This document shows positions 1 to 8,836 of a DNA stretch of 64,000 nt, piece after piece. A program made the position numbers and the translations under genes. Numbering within the stretch: the first letter of the stretch is position 1; every line of letters begins with the position of its first letter. Below the pieces are notes generated by a model. That model was given only the letters and a program-made list of their open reading frames with translations, had not been told where the DNA came from and searched no databases. Location: the NCBI GenBank assembly GCA_036500765.1, contig DASYBM010000001.1, positions 186,001-250,000 of the forward strand, given 5' to 3'. This DNA comes from Candidatus Sulfotelmatobacter sp. (lineage in GTDB: Bacteria > Acidobacteriota > Terriglobia > Terriglobales > Acidobacteriaceae).

Positions 1-364
1 CTACATCACGCGCGGCAAGGGCGTAGCCGTGCATTCGATTCAGTGTCCGAACGTGACCAACCTGATGTACGAACCGGAGCGCAAGATCGATGTCGAATGG
101 GCGCGCGATGACAGCGCCCCGACGGCTTATCCCGTGAAGTTGACTGTGTTCTGCGACGACCGCTTCGGTATGCTAAAGAGCATCACTGGAGTGATTGGCG
201 ACGCCAAGAGCAATATCAAAAACATCACTGCACACACATCGAACAGCCAGGCCAGTGTGGAAGTCGTTCTCGACATCGCCGACCTGAAACATTTAGAGGC
301 GATCATCGCGGGGCTGCGCAAAATTGCAGGCGTGCATGAAGTGCAGAGACTGCAGAAGATTTAG
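1..364 (+). CDS. rel: Rel/SpoT-family (p)ppGpp synthetase/hydrolase, C-terminal end (5' truncated)
   Basis: The reading frame is open from base 2 and enters the window already coding. The first residues, YITRGKGVAVH, match the end of the TGS/zinc-finger region of long Rel proteins (usually GYITRGRGVSVH). About 80 residues follow that look like the C-terminal ACT domain, including PVKLTVFCDDRFGMLKSI. Long Rel enzymes make and degrade the stringent-response alarmone (p)ppGpp, and the ACT domain is regulatory. The catalytic domains lie outside the window, so synthetase and hydrolase activity cannot be judged. No hairpin terminator is evident after the stop. Confidence 0.93.
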   Translation, partial: YITRGKGVAVHSIQCPNVTNLMYEPERKIDVEWARDDSAPTAYPVKLTVFCDDRFGMLKSITGVIGDAKSNIKNITAHTSNSQASVEVVLDIADLKHLEAIIAGLRKIAGVHEVQRLQKI

Positions 365-861
365 TTTCGGGACAGGATCCTCACGCCGGGACCGCGCGGC
401 CGAGAGCAGGCCTTAATGTTCCCGCAGGAACACAATGTCATGGCAGTAAGGGGCATACGATTGCGTCATGACAGCTAAGGCCCAGAAAACAAGGGGGAAA
501 CTGGGATAGGAAGGCGGGCGGGTTGGCCCAAGCCTTTCATTTGGATGAGCCCGGTGTGCGGTGAGGATCAACGAGGGCTGAGTTTTCGTTCCGAGGGCGG
601 GTGGCGTAGCACCATTGGCGGAGGCAGCATCGTACCCGCCCTTCGCAAAGTGCGCGAAGGACGGGGTACCCACTGTAATGATGGTATCGGCGAGATCGAA
701 GGCTGGGCCACCGCCCATTGGTGCTGTGGGAGATCCCTCGGCCCGCTGGTTAAAACGCGGGTCCTTCGGGATGACGCGGTGTGGTGTGTGGACATCCCCC
801 ACTCAAGCCAACCCCGGGATTGAGTGGGCCACCGGCCGTTGAGCCGTCCTTACTGATCGGC
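365..861. other. 497-bp gene-free gap with palindromic repeat debris
   Basis: Open frames here overlap on both strands and resemble no family, so none is called. The gap contains a 21-nt palindromic repeat at 640-660 (core CCTTCGCAAAGTGCGCGAAGG). Its exact reverse complement recurs at 58873-58893 inside a GAF-protein gene. The frame translations read like decayed repeat, not protein. Confidence 0.6.
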
Positions 862-1710
862 TTATCCTTCCTTCCCTCCGGCGACCTGGGCGTGGCCTAA
901 GGCTGCGACCAGAGAGAATCCTCCGATGACGTTGCCCAACAAGACTGGCAGGAAGAAATGGGTGAAGTACGTCGAGAGCGACATAGCATTTGTCGCGACC
1001 AGAAAAAACAACGTCGTCGAGCCCGCGATGATGTGGTTGAAGCCGCTGAGTCCGACGAGATAAGTGATGATGATGATAATGCTCACCCGGGCGGATTCGG
1101 CGCCCGGCAGCAGCCACACCATCAGCGCAATTAGCCAGCCGGCGAAAATAGCGCGCAGCAGGGTCGTACCGAAGCCAGCGTTGAGATGAGCCGTCCCAAT
1201 CTCCGTCAAACACTGCTGCGTGTGAGCATCGAACATGGAGAATTTTCCGAGGCACAGTGCGAACAGGAAAGTGCCCACCAGGTTGGCCGTGAGCACAACC
1301 GCCCATAAGCGAAGCATGCGCAGGAAAGTATCCCAATCCTTGCGCGTCAGTAGAGGCAGCACTACCGTCAGCGTGTTTTCAGTAAACAACTGCTGCCGCC
1401 CGAGGATGACAATGAGAAAACCTATCGAATATCCCAGGCGCGTGATCAGAGGCCGCCAGGGCTGATCGGGCAGGCGAGCGGCGAGCATCCCTTCCGCGAT
1501 AAAAGAAAAACCCATCGACAGTCCCGCCGCGAAAGCCGACCACGCCAACGCCGAGGTGGTGCGATGCAGCTCTTCTTCACCCTCACGTCGAATGGTTTCG
1601 TAAACTACGTTCGCGCCAATGGCCAGGCGCTCCTCGACCTGTTTCTTCTCGGCTCGAGTCGAGATAGTCCACTGCTCAGGAGCCGGATCCGCTTTCGCCT
1701 GCTTTTTCAT
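862..1710 (-). CDS. formate/nitrite transporter (FNT) family membrane channel, YfdC-like
   Basis: The 282-residue protein has a hydrophilic N-terminus (about 70 residues, KKQVEERLAIGANVVYETIRREGEEEL) followed by six or so hydrophobic segments. The segment LVGLSGFNHIIAGSTTLFF is typical of the FNT fold, whose pentamers conduct small monovalent anions such as formate or nitrite. The long charged N-terminus is more like E. coli YfdC than FocA or NirC. The ATG at 1710 (MKKQAKAD) is chosen because the frame upstream of it is not protein-like and the protein begins as expected there. It is transcribed away from ridA. The substrate cannot be told from sequence. Confidence 0.85.
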   Translation of the reverse strand: MKKQAKADPAPEQWTISTRAEKKQVEERLAIGANVVYETIRREGEEELHRTTSALAWSAFAAGLSMGFSFIAEGMLAARLPDQPWRPLITRLGYSIGFLIVILGRQQLFTENTLTVVLPLLTRKDWDTFLRMLRLWAVVLTANLVGTFLFALCLGKFSMFDAHTQQCLTEIGTAHLNAGFGTTLLRAIFAGWLIALMVWLLPGAESARVSIIIIITYLVGLSGFNHIIAGSTTLFFLVATNAMSLSTYFTHFFLPVLLGNVIGGFSLVAALGHAQVAGGKEG

Positions 1711-1812
1711 GGCTGTGTTCAGTTGCCGGATCGGGATGTTCCGTTGCCGAGAAAAGGCTGAGCGATTCAGGCCGCCGTGGTAGATTAAGCTTTGGAATCG
1801 CGACGGAGACTT

Positions 1813-2190
<378 letters not shown>

Positions 2191-2226
2191 TGCCGGATCA
2201 GTTTTTATTTTGCTAAAGGAGCACGG

Positions 2227-2694
2227 ATGACGAAGAGCATTATCGTAACTTTAATTGCGATCGTGGCTGTCGCCGGCCTCATCGCCCAGACCGCCACCAA
2301 GAAGGCGGCACCAGCGCGCCCCAACACGAATGCTCCCACCAAGGTCACTGGAGATGGGGTCAAAACCGCAGACGGACTGCAATATTGGGACATTAAAGTT
2401 GGTACCGGCGCTGTCGCTAAGACCGGCGACCATGTGAAAGTTCACTACACCGGATGGCTCACTACGGGCAAGAAGTTCGACAGCTCCGTCGACGCCAATC
2501 AACCCTTCGACTTTACTCTTGGCCAGGGCGAAGTCATCAAAGGCTGGGACGAGGGCGTCGCGGGAATGAAAGTGGGTGGAAAGCGGCAACTGCGCATCCC
2601 TCCGGAGTTGGCATACGGCGAGGCCGGCCAGGCACCGGTAATCCCGCAGAAGGCCACGCTGATCTTCGACGTGCAGTTGTTGGGCGTGAAATGA
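2227..2694 (+). CDS. exported FKBP-type peptidyl-prolyl cis-trans isomerase
   Basis: The 155-residue protein has a signal peptide ([18 protein letters not shown]), a short Lys/Pro/Thr linker, and one FKBP domain from about residue 55. Active-site features are visible: [40 protein letters not shown] and [12 protein letters not shown]. It should catalyse proline isomerisation in the periplasm. AAGGAGCACGG precedes the ATG. The gene converges with rpmB, and the gap between them is filled by a long hairpin at 2700-2770. Confidence 0.92.
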   Translation: MTKSIIVTLIAIVAVAGLIAQTATKKAAPARPNTNAPTKVTGDGVKTADGLQYWDIKVGTGAVAKTGDHVKVHYTGWLTTGKKFDSSVDANQPFDFTLGQGEVIKGWDEGVAGMKVGGKRQLRIPPELAYGEAGQAPVIPQKATLIFDVQLLGVK

Positions 2695-2699
2695 AATTC

Positions 2700-2770
2700 T
2701 TAACCACGAGGACACAGGGGCACACAGAGGATCGAAAGACCTCTGTGAACTCTGTGTTTTCTGTGGTTAA
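2700..2770. repeat. long imperfect hairpin between convergent genes
   Basis: Two arms of about 31 nt (2700-2730 and 2740-2770) flank a 9-nt loop. They start TTAACCAC and end GTGGTTAA, and the inner part is an ACACAGAG/CTCTGTG repeat. The hairpin fills the whole gap between the FKBP gene and rpmB, ending within a few bases of both stop codons. It could act as a bidirectional terminator, but it lacks a T-tract and looks like a dispersed repeat. Confidence 0.75.
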
Positions 2771-2774
2771 GACG

Positions 2775-2963
2775 TTAAGCCTTGACGACTTTGCCGCTGC
2801 GCAGGCAGGACGTACAGACGCGCATGCGCTTGCCCTGGCCCGCGACTTTGGCGTGCACCGGACGCAGGTTGACGTTCCAGCGCCGCTTGGTGACGTTGTG
2901 GGCGTGACTGATGCGGTTCCCCGCTTGCGGCTTCTTGCCGCAGATATCGCATTGTTGTGCCAT
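2775..2963 (-). CDS. rpmB: 50S ribosomal protein L28
   Basis: The 62-residue protein is full length for L28. It starts MAQQCDICGKKPQAGN and contains the SHAHNVTKRRWNVNLRPV core that contacts 23S rRNA. Two CxxC pairs (CDIC and CTSC) make this the zinc-binding C+ form. The ATG at 2963 is preceded by GGGAG. It stands alone, with no rpmG beside it. Confidence 0.96.
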   Translation of the reverse strand: MAQQCDICGKKPQAGNRISHAHNVTKRRWNVNLRPVHAKVAGQGKRMRVCTSCLRSGKVVKA

Positions 2964-3170
2964 GACGACTCCCAAATGATTCAGATCTTGTAGGGCAAAC
3001 ATAAATTTTACAGGAAGTTAGGCGGGTTCGGCAATGCCTCCCCAAGAAACCTGGTTCAACGGCTCGGGCCACGAAACTCTGAATTTTGACCGCAGCCTGC
3101 GATGGTTTTTGACCATCTGGTAGCAATGCCTGTGGTCTTGAGAGCTCCTAGCCTGTGCGATACTTGTTGC

Positions 3171-3566
3171 ATGCAGTCCCCGCTTCAAGCCGCCACTGCG
3201 GCCACCGATCCCAGGTCGGTAAAGGTGAATCTGACTTCCGGGACGGGCGTTGACATCGAGTGGAACGATGGGCACGTCTCGCACTACAGCTTCGTTTACC
3301 TGCGCGATGCCTGCCCGTGCGCCATGTGCGAGGACGAGCGCGGCAAGACTGGGCGCCGGCCGGGCGAGCCTGCTGCCGCTTCCCCGGGCGCGCTGCCCAT
3401 GTTCAAGCCTCATGCCAAGCCGCTGTCGGCTGAGGGTGTGGGCAAGTACGCCATCAAGTTCTCCTGGAACGATAATCACGACCTCGGCCTGTACTCATGG
3501 AAATTCCTGCGCGAAGTCTGCCCGTGCGCCGATTGTCGAGCGGCGCGAACGATAGGCTCTGGCTAA
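3171..3566 (+). CDS. DUF971 domain protein
   Basis: The 131-residue protein has the DUF971 fold (gamma-butyrobetaine-hydroxylase-like N-terminal domain). The pattern IEWNDGHVSHYSFVYLRDACPCAMCEDE is followed by a second copy-like segment, FSWNDNHDLGLYSWKFLREVCPCADCR. Cysteine pairs of this type bind zinc or iron-sulfur in related proteins. The family is small and soluble and is often linked to Fe-S carrier proteins. The ATG at 3171 (MQSPLQ) is chosen because homology begins just after it. The specific role here is unknown. Confidence 0.85.
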   Translation: MQSPLQAATAATDPRSVKVNLTSGTGVDIEWNDGHVSHYSFVYLRDACPCAMCEDERGKTGRRPGEPAAASPGALPMFKPHAKPLSAEGVGKYAIKFSWNDNHDLGLYSWKFLREVCPCADCRAARTIGSG

Positions 3567-3624
3567 CGACGGCAGGCCGCGACATTTGTTCGACAATTCG
3601 TGTTAACCAGATTTGCCCGACAAA

Positions 3625-4548
3625 ATGAGTTCGATGAAACCGATCTCCGCCGTGCAATCCGTAGTAAGCGAGCTGGTGTCGGATCTGCATGCTAGGAGCG
3701 GTTGCGAGAAAGTCGGACTGAGCCGCGAAGTTTTCGCCGCGATCCTGTGCGAGATCGGCGCGAAACATGCCACGCCTGCGACCACCGAAGTGGAAATTCG
3801 CACCTTTTTGCTGAGCCTGCGCGTTGAAGAACTCGCCCTTGCCCGGGCCTGCGCCGCCGGAAATAATTCCGCCTGGGAGATTTTTCTTACGCGCTTTCGC
3901 GAAAAGCTCTATCTCTCGGCTCTGCGCGTCGCGCGCGAAGATTCCGCCGCCCGCGAACTCGCCGACACCCTCTACGCCGACCTTTACGGCACCAGCACGC
4001 GCGACGGCCAGCGGGTTTGCAAGCTCGCTTCTTATACCGGCCGGGGATCGCTCGAGGGCTGGCTGCGCACCGTCGTTGCCCAGGAATACGTCAATCGCTA
4101 CCGTCGTACCAAGCGCCTGGTGAGCCTCGACGAGGAATCCGAAGAAGGCGTCCAATATCGCGCTCCCGTGCCTGAACCGGCTCCATCGGGCGACCCGCGG
4201 CTGGCGCAAGCTACCGATGAGGCTCTCGCTTCCCTGTCCGGCGAAGACCGCACGGTTATGAGTGCGTATTATCTGGATGGCCGCACTTTGGCCGAGATTG
4301 CTCGCATGCTGGGCGTGCACGAGTCGACCATCAGCCGCAAACTCGACAAGGTGGCTAAGTCGCTGCGTAAGCAGATTGTCGCCGCTCTGCTGCGAAGCGG
4401 CATGTCCCGCCGCCAGGCCGAAGAAGCGCTGGAGGTGGATGTCCGCGATCTCCAGGTGGATATTCGCCGCAGCCTCGCGCAAGAAAGGCCTTCTCCCGCG
4501 TTCTCCGATAAGAGAGTAGAAGCCAGAGTTCGCGAGGGCCCAGGGTAG
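3625..4548 (+). CDS. RNA polymerase sigma-70 family (ECF-like) sigma factor
   Basis: The 307-residue protein is longer than a typical ECF sigma factor because of an N-terminal extension of about 80 residues. Region 2 is recognisable at about residues 80-150 (LARACAAGNNSAWEIFLTRF and LEGWLRTVVAQEYVNRYRR). Region 4 is at about 205-250 (LSGEDRTVMSAYYLDGRTLAEIARMLGVHESTISRKL), with a clear helix-turn-helix. The start is ambiguous: ATG at 3625, ATG at 3634 or TTG at 3613, none with a strong ribosome site. The anti-sigma-like gene at 4700 follows on the same strand, so the two probably form a regulatory pair. Confidence 0.85.
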   Translation: MSSMKPISAVQSVVSELVSDLHARSGCEKVGLSREVFAAILCEIGAKHATPATTEVEIRTFLLSLRVEELALARACAAGNNSAWEIFLTRFREKLYLSALRVAREDSAARELADTLYADLYGTSTRDGQRVCKLASYTGRGSLEGWLRTVVAQEYVNRYRRTKRLVSLDEESEEGVQYRAPVPEPAPSGDPRLAQATDEALASLSGEDRTVMSAYYLDGRTLAEIARMLGVHESTISRKLDKVAKSLRKQIVAALLRSGMSRRQAEEALEVDVRDLQVDIRRSLAQERPSPAFSDKRVEARVREGPG

Positions 4549-4699
4549 TCGCGCCGTGATTGAAGGGTTGGATCGGGGCATGTTTTCACGCATGCCCAGG
4601 TTCGCTGAACCAGGTTCGCCGAACCAAGTTCGCCGAATAGAATGTGCCTTCCGGCGCTGGATTCGAGCTGGAAGCCAGGAGCTAGTAGCTGGAAGCTGT
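4549..4699. other. gap with simple-sequence repeats between sigma and anti-sigma genes
   Basis: This 151-bp gap holds three imperfect copies of a GGTTCGCCGAACCA-type unit (about 4599-4637), themselves small palindromes. It also holds AGCTGGAAGC-like units just before the anti-sigma ribosome site (about 4669-4697). No coding signal is seen. Confidence 0.5.
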
Positions 4700-6175
4700 A
4701 TGCAAAACGTCCCAAAAATCGTACGCGAGCGGCTGCGGTCGACAACGCCTGCCGTCAATCATCCTGACGCGGATGCGCTGACGGCATTCGCGGAGCAGGC
4801 GCTTCCCGACTCGGAGCGGGATATCGTTCTCGATCACCTCGCCCGCTGCGGGGATTGTCGCGACATCGTAGCGCTGGCCCTGCCCACTGCGGAGCCAGTC
4901 CAAGCCACTGTTCGCCCGTCGCCGTCGCGCAGCGGATGGCTGACTTGGCCAGGTCTTCGCTGGGGATTTGTGGCGGCAGGAATCGTTGGCATTGCGTCCT
5001 TTGGCGTTCTGCAATATCAGGGCCGCTTCCGGGCAGCGCCCATGGCCTCAAAACAACCAGGAGCGTTTAAAGTAGCTTCCAACGAACCGCAGAAGCAGCC
5101 ACTGGCTCCATTCGTCGCCTCGGCCCCAGCGGAAAAAACTCCGCCGAAAACACCTTCCCCGGAAGAAGCAGAAAAACTCCACGATCCTGTAGCGCCTGCT
5201 TTCATTGATTCGGTCAATAAGAATAGCAACCTCGACGACAGCGGTAGAGTGTCTCGCGCGCAGATGCCGCTTCCCCACGGACCAGCACCGGCAAATAATC
5301 AGGTGTCCGGTAATCAATGGCAGCAGAACAGCATCCAGAATCAAGCCACGCCTCCGCCGCCTCTTCCCTACACGAAGCAGCAGTATGATGCCTCCGCCCG
5401 GTCCTCAAATCAGAAAGTTGCCGCATCGTCGCAGGCGGTGCAGGTATCGGGCGAGGCGCCCTTGATTGCCACGGAAACTGCGAGTTTGGGCGCACTGCAG
5501 TCGTCAGGTGCGGATGAATCGAGCGTTGCGAGGGCAAAGCCGCCCATGGCCACTGAGGCCGCAAATGGCGCTCCGACGGCCGCAGCGCCGGAAGCAACGG
5601 CGCAGCCGAATCCAGCTTCTGCGGACCAGAACTCCGCCATGAACGCGCGGAATTTCACACAGCTGATCGCCGTGTCGCCGGGTGCCTCGCCTAGTCTGAT
5701 GCCGCTGTGGACTATTAATTCCGCTGGAGCTCTGCAGCGTTCCTTCGACCAGGGCAAGACCTGGCAGATAGTCGATGTCAACGCAAATCTCGCTTCTTTG
5801 GCTTATACGAATGCGACAAGCCTCACCGTTGTCGCCGCCGAGCCTTCCCGCGCGAAAGTGGAGCGCAAGAACGACGATAGCAAGAAAGACAAAGACGCGG
5901 ACAAGTCTTTGAAGCGGCAAGTTGCGATTCCCGTATTTCGCGCCGTCGCGGCTGTTGGATCGGAAGTCTGGGCGGGTGGTTCGTCGGGGCTGCTTTATCA
6001 TTCGGTCGATGGAGGCAACCACTGGGCCCGCATCGTTCCTGTTTTTGCCGGAACCAGCCTCAGTGGGGATATACTCGGCTTGGAATTCCCCGATCCACAG
6101 CACGGAAAGCTCTCAACATCCACGGCTGAGGTATGGATTACTAGCGATGACGGCCAAACCTGGCGTAAACAATAG
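4700..6175 (+). CDS. zf-HC2 anti-sigma-type membrane protein with C-terminal BNR/Ycf48-like repeats
   Basis: The 491-residue protein has three parts. Residues about 20-65 form a zinc-binding anti-sigma domain (HPDADALTAFAEQ, then LARCGDCRDIV). One membrane segment lies at about 90-115 (WGFVAAGIVGIASFGVL). A low-complexity Pro/Ala/Gln linker leads to a C-terminal region with BNR/Asp-box repeats (SFDQGKTWQ, SVDGGNHWARI, TSDDGQTWRK) as in Ycf48-like beta propellers. The ATG at 4700 follows GGAAG. The likely role is holding the neighbouring sigma factor at the membrane and sensing outside the cytoplasm; this is inference from domain order. Confidence 0.82.
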   Translation: MQNVPKIVRERLRSTTPAVNHPDADALTAFAEQALPDSERDIVLDHLARCGDCRDIVALALPTAEPVQATVRPSPSRSGWLTWPGLRWGFVAAGIVGIASFGVLQYQGRFRAAPMASKQPGAFKVASNEPQKQPLAPFVASAPAEKTPPKTPSPEEAEKLHDPVAPAFIDSVNKNSNLDDSGRVSRAQMPLPHGPAPANNQVSGNQWQQNSIQNQATPPPPLPYTKQQYDASARSSNQKVAASSQAVQVSGEAPLIATETASLGALQSSGADESSVARAKPPMATEAANGAPTAAAPEATAQPNPASADQNSAMNARNFTQLIAVSPGASPSLMPLWTINSAGALQRSFDQGKTWQIVDVNANLASLAYTNATSLTVVAAEPSRAKVERKNDDSKKDKDADKSLKRQVAIPVFRAVAAVGSEVWAGGSSGLLYHSVDGGNHWARIVPVFAGTSLSGDILGLEFPDPQHGKLSTSTAEVWITSDDGQTWRKQ

Positions 6176-6697
6176 TCCGCGAAAATGCTTCCCATCATTC
6201 CTTCAGGTCATTTCTTCGCGTCGATGATCGTCACAAGTCGGACCAGCTACGGTCCTCAGATCGCAAATTAGCTCTCCGCTAAGCTGGTTACCAAGGTGAC
6301 GTTTACAGAAAATTGAGGGAATTCTAATATCCATTTCGTGGTTTGGCAGTTCTGGGGGAGGGCTGCCCTGCCGAGCGTCTTGGACTGAAAAGTCTAGGAC
6401 GCTTTTTCTTTTCCTCCAGATTCCAGCCCGGCTTCTACACTGACCCGCAGTCAGGCTGTTCCAGAAGCCTTCATCAAGCCTTTATTCCAGCCGCGAGAGC
6501 GCCCTCTGCGGGCCAACCCGTCCGCCCAGCGATTGAGAGGAAGGGTCTTGCGACTTTCGCATCCCACCCGACATCCAATAGCGGTGTTACGATAGATTGT
6601 TCGGCTCCCTTACGGGAAGCACTTATATCGATCGCCCGGCAGCGCAGCCCGATGGAGCGTCCGCCGACAGCGCGACGCTACAACGAGGAGAAAGAAA
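6176..6697. other. 522-bp gene-free gap upstream of trxA
   Basis: No convincing gene is seen. An open frame at 6343-6708 overlaps the trxA start and is not protein-like. The gap contains an intrinsic terminator-like hairpin at 6374-6412 with no coding gene just before it, so a small RNA ending there is possible. The AAC-GAGGAGAAAGAAA ribosome site of trxA closes the gap. Confidence 0.5.
6374..6412 (+). terminator. intrinsic terminator-like hairpin with no gene before it
   Basis: Arms AGCGTCTTGGACT (6374-6386) and AGTCTAGGACGCT (6391-6403) pair at 11 of 13 positions around GAAA. A T-rich tract (GCTTTTTCTTTT) follows. The nearest upstream stop codon is about 200 bp away, so it may end a short untranslated RNA or a long 3' tail. 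Confidence 0.65.
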
Positions 6698-7030
6698 ATG
6701 GCAGGTAACGGAATCGTCGAAGTGACCGATGCAAACTTCGACCAGGATGTTTTGAAATCGGACAAGCCCGTTCTGGTAGACTTCTGGGCAACCTGGTGCG
6801 GCCCTTGCCGCGCTATTGCCCCCATCGTCGAGGAACTGGCCACCGAGTATCAGGGCAAAGTCAAGATCGGCAAGATGGACGTCGACTCCAACAGCTCCAC
6901 CCCCATGCGCTACAAGGTCACTGGCATCCCGACCTTGCTGGTGTTTAAGGGCGGCCAAGTGGTCGAGCAGATCGTCGGCTACAAGCCGAAGGACGCCATC
7001 GCGCAGGCCTTGAATAAGCACATCGGCTAA
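6698..7030 (+). CDS. trxA: thioredoxin
   Basis: The 110-residue protein is a standard cytosolic thioredoxin with the WCGPC redox motif ([14 protein letters not shown]) near residue 30. It also has the cis-proline loop [11 protein letters not shown] and the closing [12 protein letters not shown]. It reduces protein disulfides, including those of Msr and ribonucleotide reductase-type enzymes. GAGGAGAAAGAAA precedes the ATG. A strong terminator sits 30 bp after the stop, so it is probably a single-gene unit. Confidence 0.96.
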   Translation: MAGNGIVEVTDANFDQDVLKSDKPVLVDFWATWCGPCRAIAPIVEELATEYQGKVKIGKMDVDSNSSTPMRYKVTGIPTLLVFKGGQVVEQIVGYKPKDAIAQALNKHIG

Positions 7031-7060
7031 AGCAGCTGTCAGCTATCAGCTATCAGTGAA

Positions 7061-7090
7061 ACGCCCGGGATTTGGTCCCGGGCGTTTTTT
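7061..7090 (+). terminator. intrinsic terminator of trxA
   Basis: A perfect 10-bp stem, ACGCCCGGGA (7061-7070) with TCCCGGGCGT (7076-7085), has a 5-nt loop and is followed by six Ts. Confidence 0.92.
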
Positions 7091-7165
7091 ATGTAGCAAC
7101 AACGGCGGCCAGTGTCCGTAAATGGATAAAATCAACTAATATCAGGTGGAAATGACGACGCTGAC

Positions 7166-7957
7166 ATGCGCCACGCGCTGTTATCGGTAATACTCTTAGG
7201 AACATTTATTCTGGTCGCCGCGGCTCAGGACTCAGTCACGGTCACCAGCGACCCGCGGGACTTCTCACGCCCAATTTCGACAGTCATCAACCAAATTCGG
7301 CAACGCGAAAAGGTTTCGATTACTTACGAGGATCCCCGCTACGCAAACGCTGCGGAGATTGAGGATGTAACGGCACAAGTTGCGAAAGGTTCCGAACTCG
7401 AGAAGCGGTACGGACCTCGGATTCTTGTACCCAAGGGACATCCGCTTACGTTCGTGTATAGCCCAGCGGACATGCACAACCCCGACGGTGCAAAGGCCAC
7501 AGTCGAAAGATTGCTACAGGAATACGCCTCCCTTGGCGGGCCTGCTTTCGCGGTGATCGGGGACAATGCGCGCCTGCATGTGGTGCCCGATGAGATTTTG
7601 AATTCTTCGGGCACCCGTGTGCAGCAAGGCAGCGTCCTAGATTCCCTGATCACCATTCCGGCCGCCCGCCGCGATGGTGGAGAACTCCTTCAGGCAATTT
7701 GCGATGAAATCAAGAAACAGAGCGGCTACGACGTTGGAATCGGCCCCAGCGCCCCTGATAATTACTTGGCTCAGTACACTACAAGCGAAGGCATCACGAA
7801 CAAGACCGCGCGGGAAGCTCTCCAAGATCTCCTGGATCGGGCGACCCCGCCATCCACTTTTGTCTGGGATCTTTACTTTGATCCCGCTGACAGTGGATAC
7901 GGCCTGAATTTTGCTTACGTAGGCCCAGCAGCGGGACCGGTACCGATGGCAAAGTAG
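7166..7957 (+). CDS. exported hypothetical protein
   Basis: The 263-residue protein opens with a signal peptide (MRHALLSVILLGTFILVAAAQ). The mature part begins with a segment like secretin or TonB short N-terminal modules (VINQIRQREKVSITYEDPRYANA). The rest shows no motif I recognise. Proteins of this style, containing a possible STN-like opening, are seen in Acidobacteriota. The start is the first ATG, with the signal sequence immediately after. It converges with lexA, and their stops are 5 bp apart. Confidence 0.72.
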   Translation: MRHALLSVILLGTFILVAAAQDSVTVTSDPRDFSRPISTVINQIRQREKVSITYEDPRYANAAEIEDVTAQVAKGSELEKRYGPRILVPKGHPLTFVYSPADMHNPDGAKATVERLLQEYASLGGPAFAVIGDNARLHVVPDEILNSSGTRVQQGSVLDSLITIPAARRDGGELLQAICDEIKKQSGYDVGIGPSAPDNYLAQYTTSEGITNKTAREALQDLLDRATPPSTFVWDLYFDPADSGYGLNFAYVGPAAGPVPMAK

Positions 7958-7962
7958 GACAT

Positions 7963-8583
7963 TCAATACTTCCGCAGCACTCCAATCACGCGCCCCTGCA
8001 CATCGACCGATGCGGCCGGAACAATGATCGGCTTCATGTTTACGTTCGACGGCTGCAGGCGGATGGTCTCTCCCTCCCGGTAAAACCGTTTCAGCGTGGC
8101 ATCGCTCTGATCCACCAGAGCGACGACGATGTCTCCGTTGTGCGCGGTGCGTGCTTTTTCGACCAGCACGTAGTCGCCATCGAGAATGGCTTCGTCCTGC
8201 ATGGAATCGCCGCGAACCTCGAGAACAAAAACTTCTTTCGAACGCACGAAGTCGGCCAGCGAAATCGTTTCATTATTCTGCACTGCTTCGATCGGTTGAC
8301 CGGCGGCGATGCGCCCCACGAGCGGCAACACGACGGCCGTGTTCACGCTCATCGCCTGCTTCAGCCTTCCCTTCGGAGGCAACAGGTCGATCGAGCGACT
8401 GCGGTTGTAGTCGCGCGTCAGCAGTCCTTTTTTTTCCAGGTTCGTGACATGCTTATGCACGGTCGCCAGCGAAGTCAGCTCCAACCCTTTGCCGATTTCT
8501 TCGAAGGACGGAGAGTATTGATGCTCCGCTACAAAGCGCGAAATAAAGTCATACACTTCCCGCTGCCTGCGTGTAATGGCCAT
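7963..8583 (-). CDS. lexA: LexA SOS-response repressor
   Basis: The 206-residue protein has the N-terminal winged helix (ITRRQREVYDFISRF, TSLATVHKHVTNLEKKGLL) and a C-terminal S24 self-cleaving domain. The cleavage site is GRIAAGQPIE, the catalytic serine is in VRGDSMQDEAI, and the catalytic lysine is in DATLKRF. RecA-stimulated cleavage between Ala and Gly would derepress DNA-repair genes. The start at 8583 (MAITRRQ) is the family start; another ATG at 8592 would add three residues. It is divergent from msrA. Confidence 0.94.
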   Translation of the reverse strand: MAITRRQREVYDFISRFVAEHQYSPSFEEIGKGLELTSLATVHKHVTNLEKKGLLTRDYNRSRSIDLLPPKGRLKQAMSVNTAVVLPLVGRIAAGQPIEAVQNNETISLADFVRSKEVFVLEVRGDSMQDEAILDGDYVLVEKARTAHNGDIVVALVDQSDATLKRFYREGETIRLQPSNVNMKPIIVPAASVDVQGRVIGVLRKY

Positions 8584-8836
8584 GCCGCCCATTATTGGCG
8601 AACAGAAGGCGAAAAGCAACAGGAAAATTAAGAATAAGCTCGGGCGGGTCGGCAATACCCTGAGTAAACGGCCATGCCCATGTGGAAAAGGCCGCCTTCG
8701 GCCATCCGGCGGCGGTGACGCATTGGGCCGCCAGCGCCACCTCCGCTGTGAAACTTTTCCGCCGCCCGCAAGTCCAATCTGGCAGCCCCGATTTCTTGTT
8801 AAACACGAATTTCGTACTACAAGGTGAGGAAATAAA

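Noticed and set aside
413-802. 129-residue minus-strand frame in the first gap
   Set aside because: Composition is repeat-like and two other frames on the other strand are equally long; no family match or ribosome site.
3454-4758. 434-residue frame on the minus strand opposite the sigma factor gene
   Set aside because: It is a mirror of a G+C-rich coding frame. The plus-strand frame shows clear sigma regions 2 and 4, so the antisense frame is a shadow.
6176-6412. 6S RNA or SRP RNA at the trxA upstream gap
   Set aside because: I could not lay out the conserved central bubble of 6S RNA or the SRP apical loop; only the terminator is supported.
6343-6708. 121-residue plus-strand frame before trxA
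   Set aside because: It runs over the terminator hairpin and overlaps the trxA start; residues look random.
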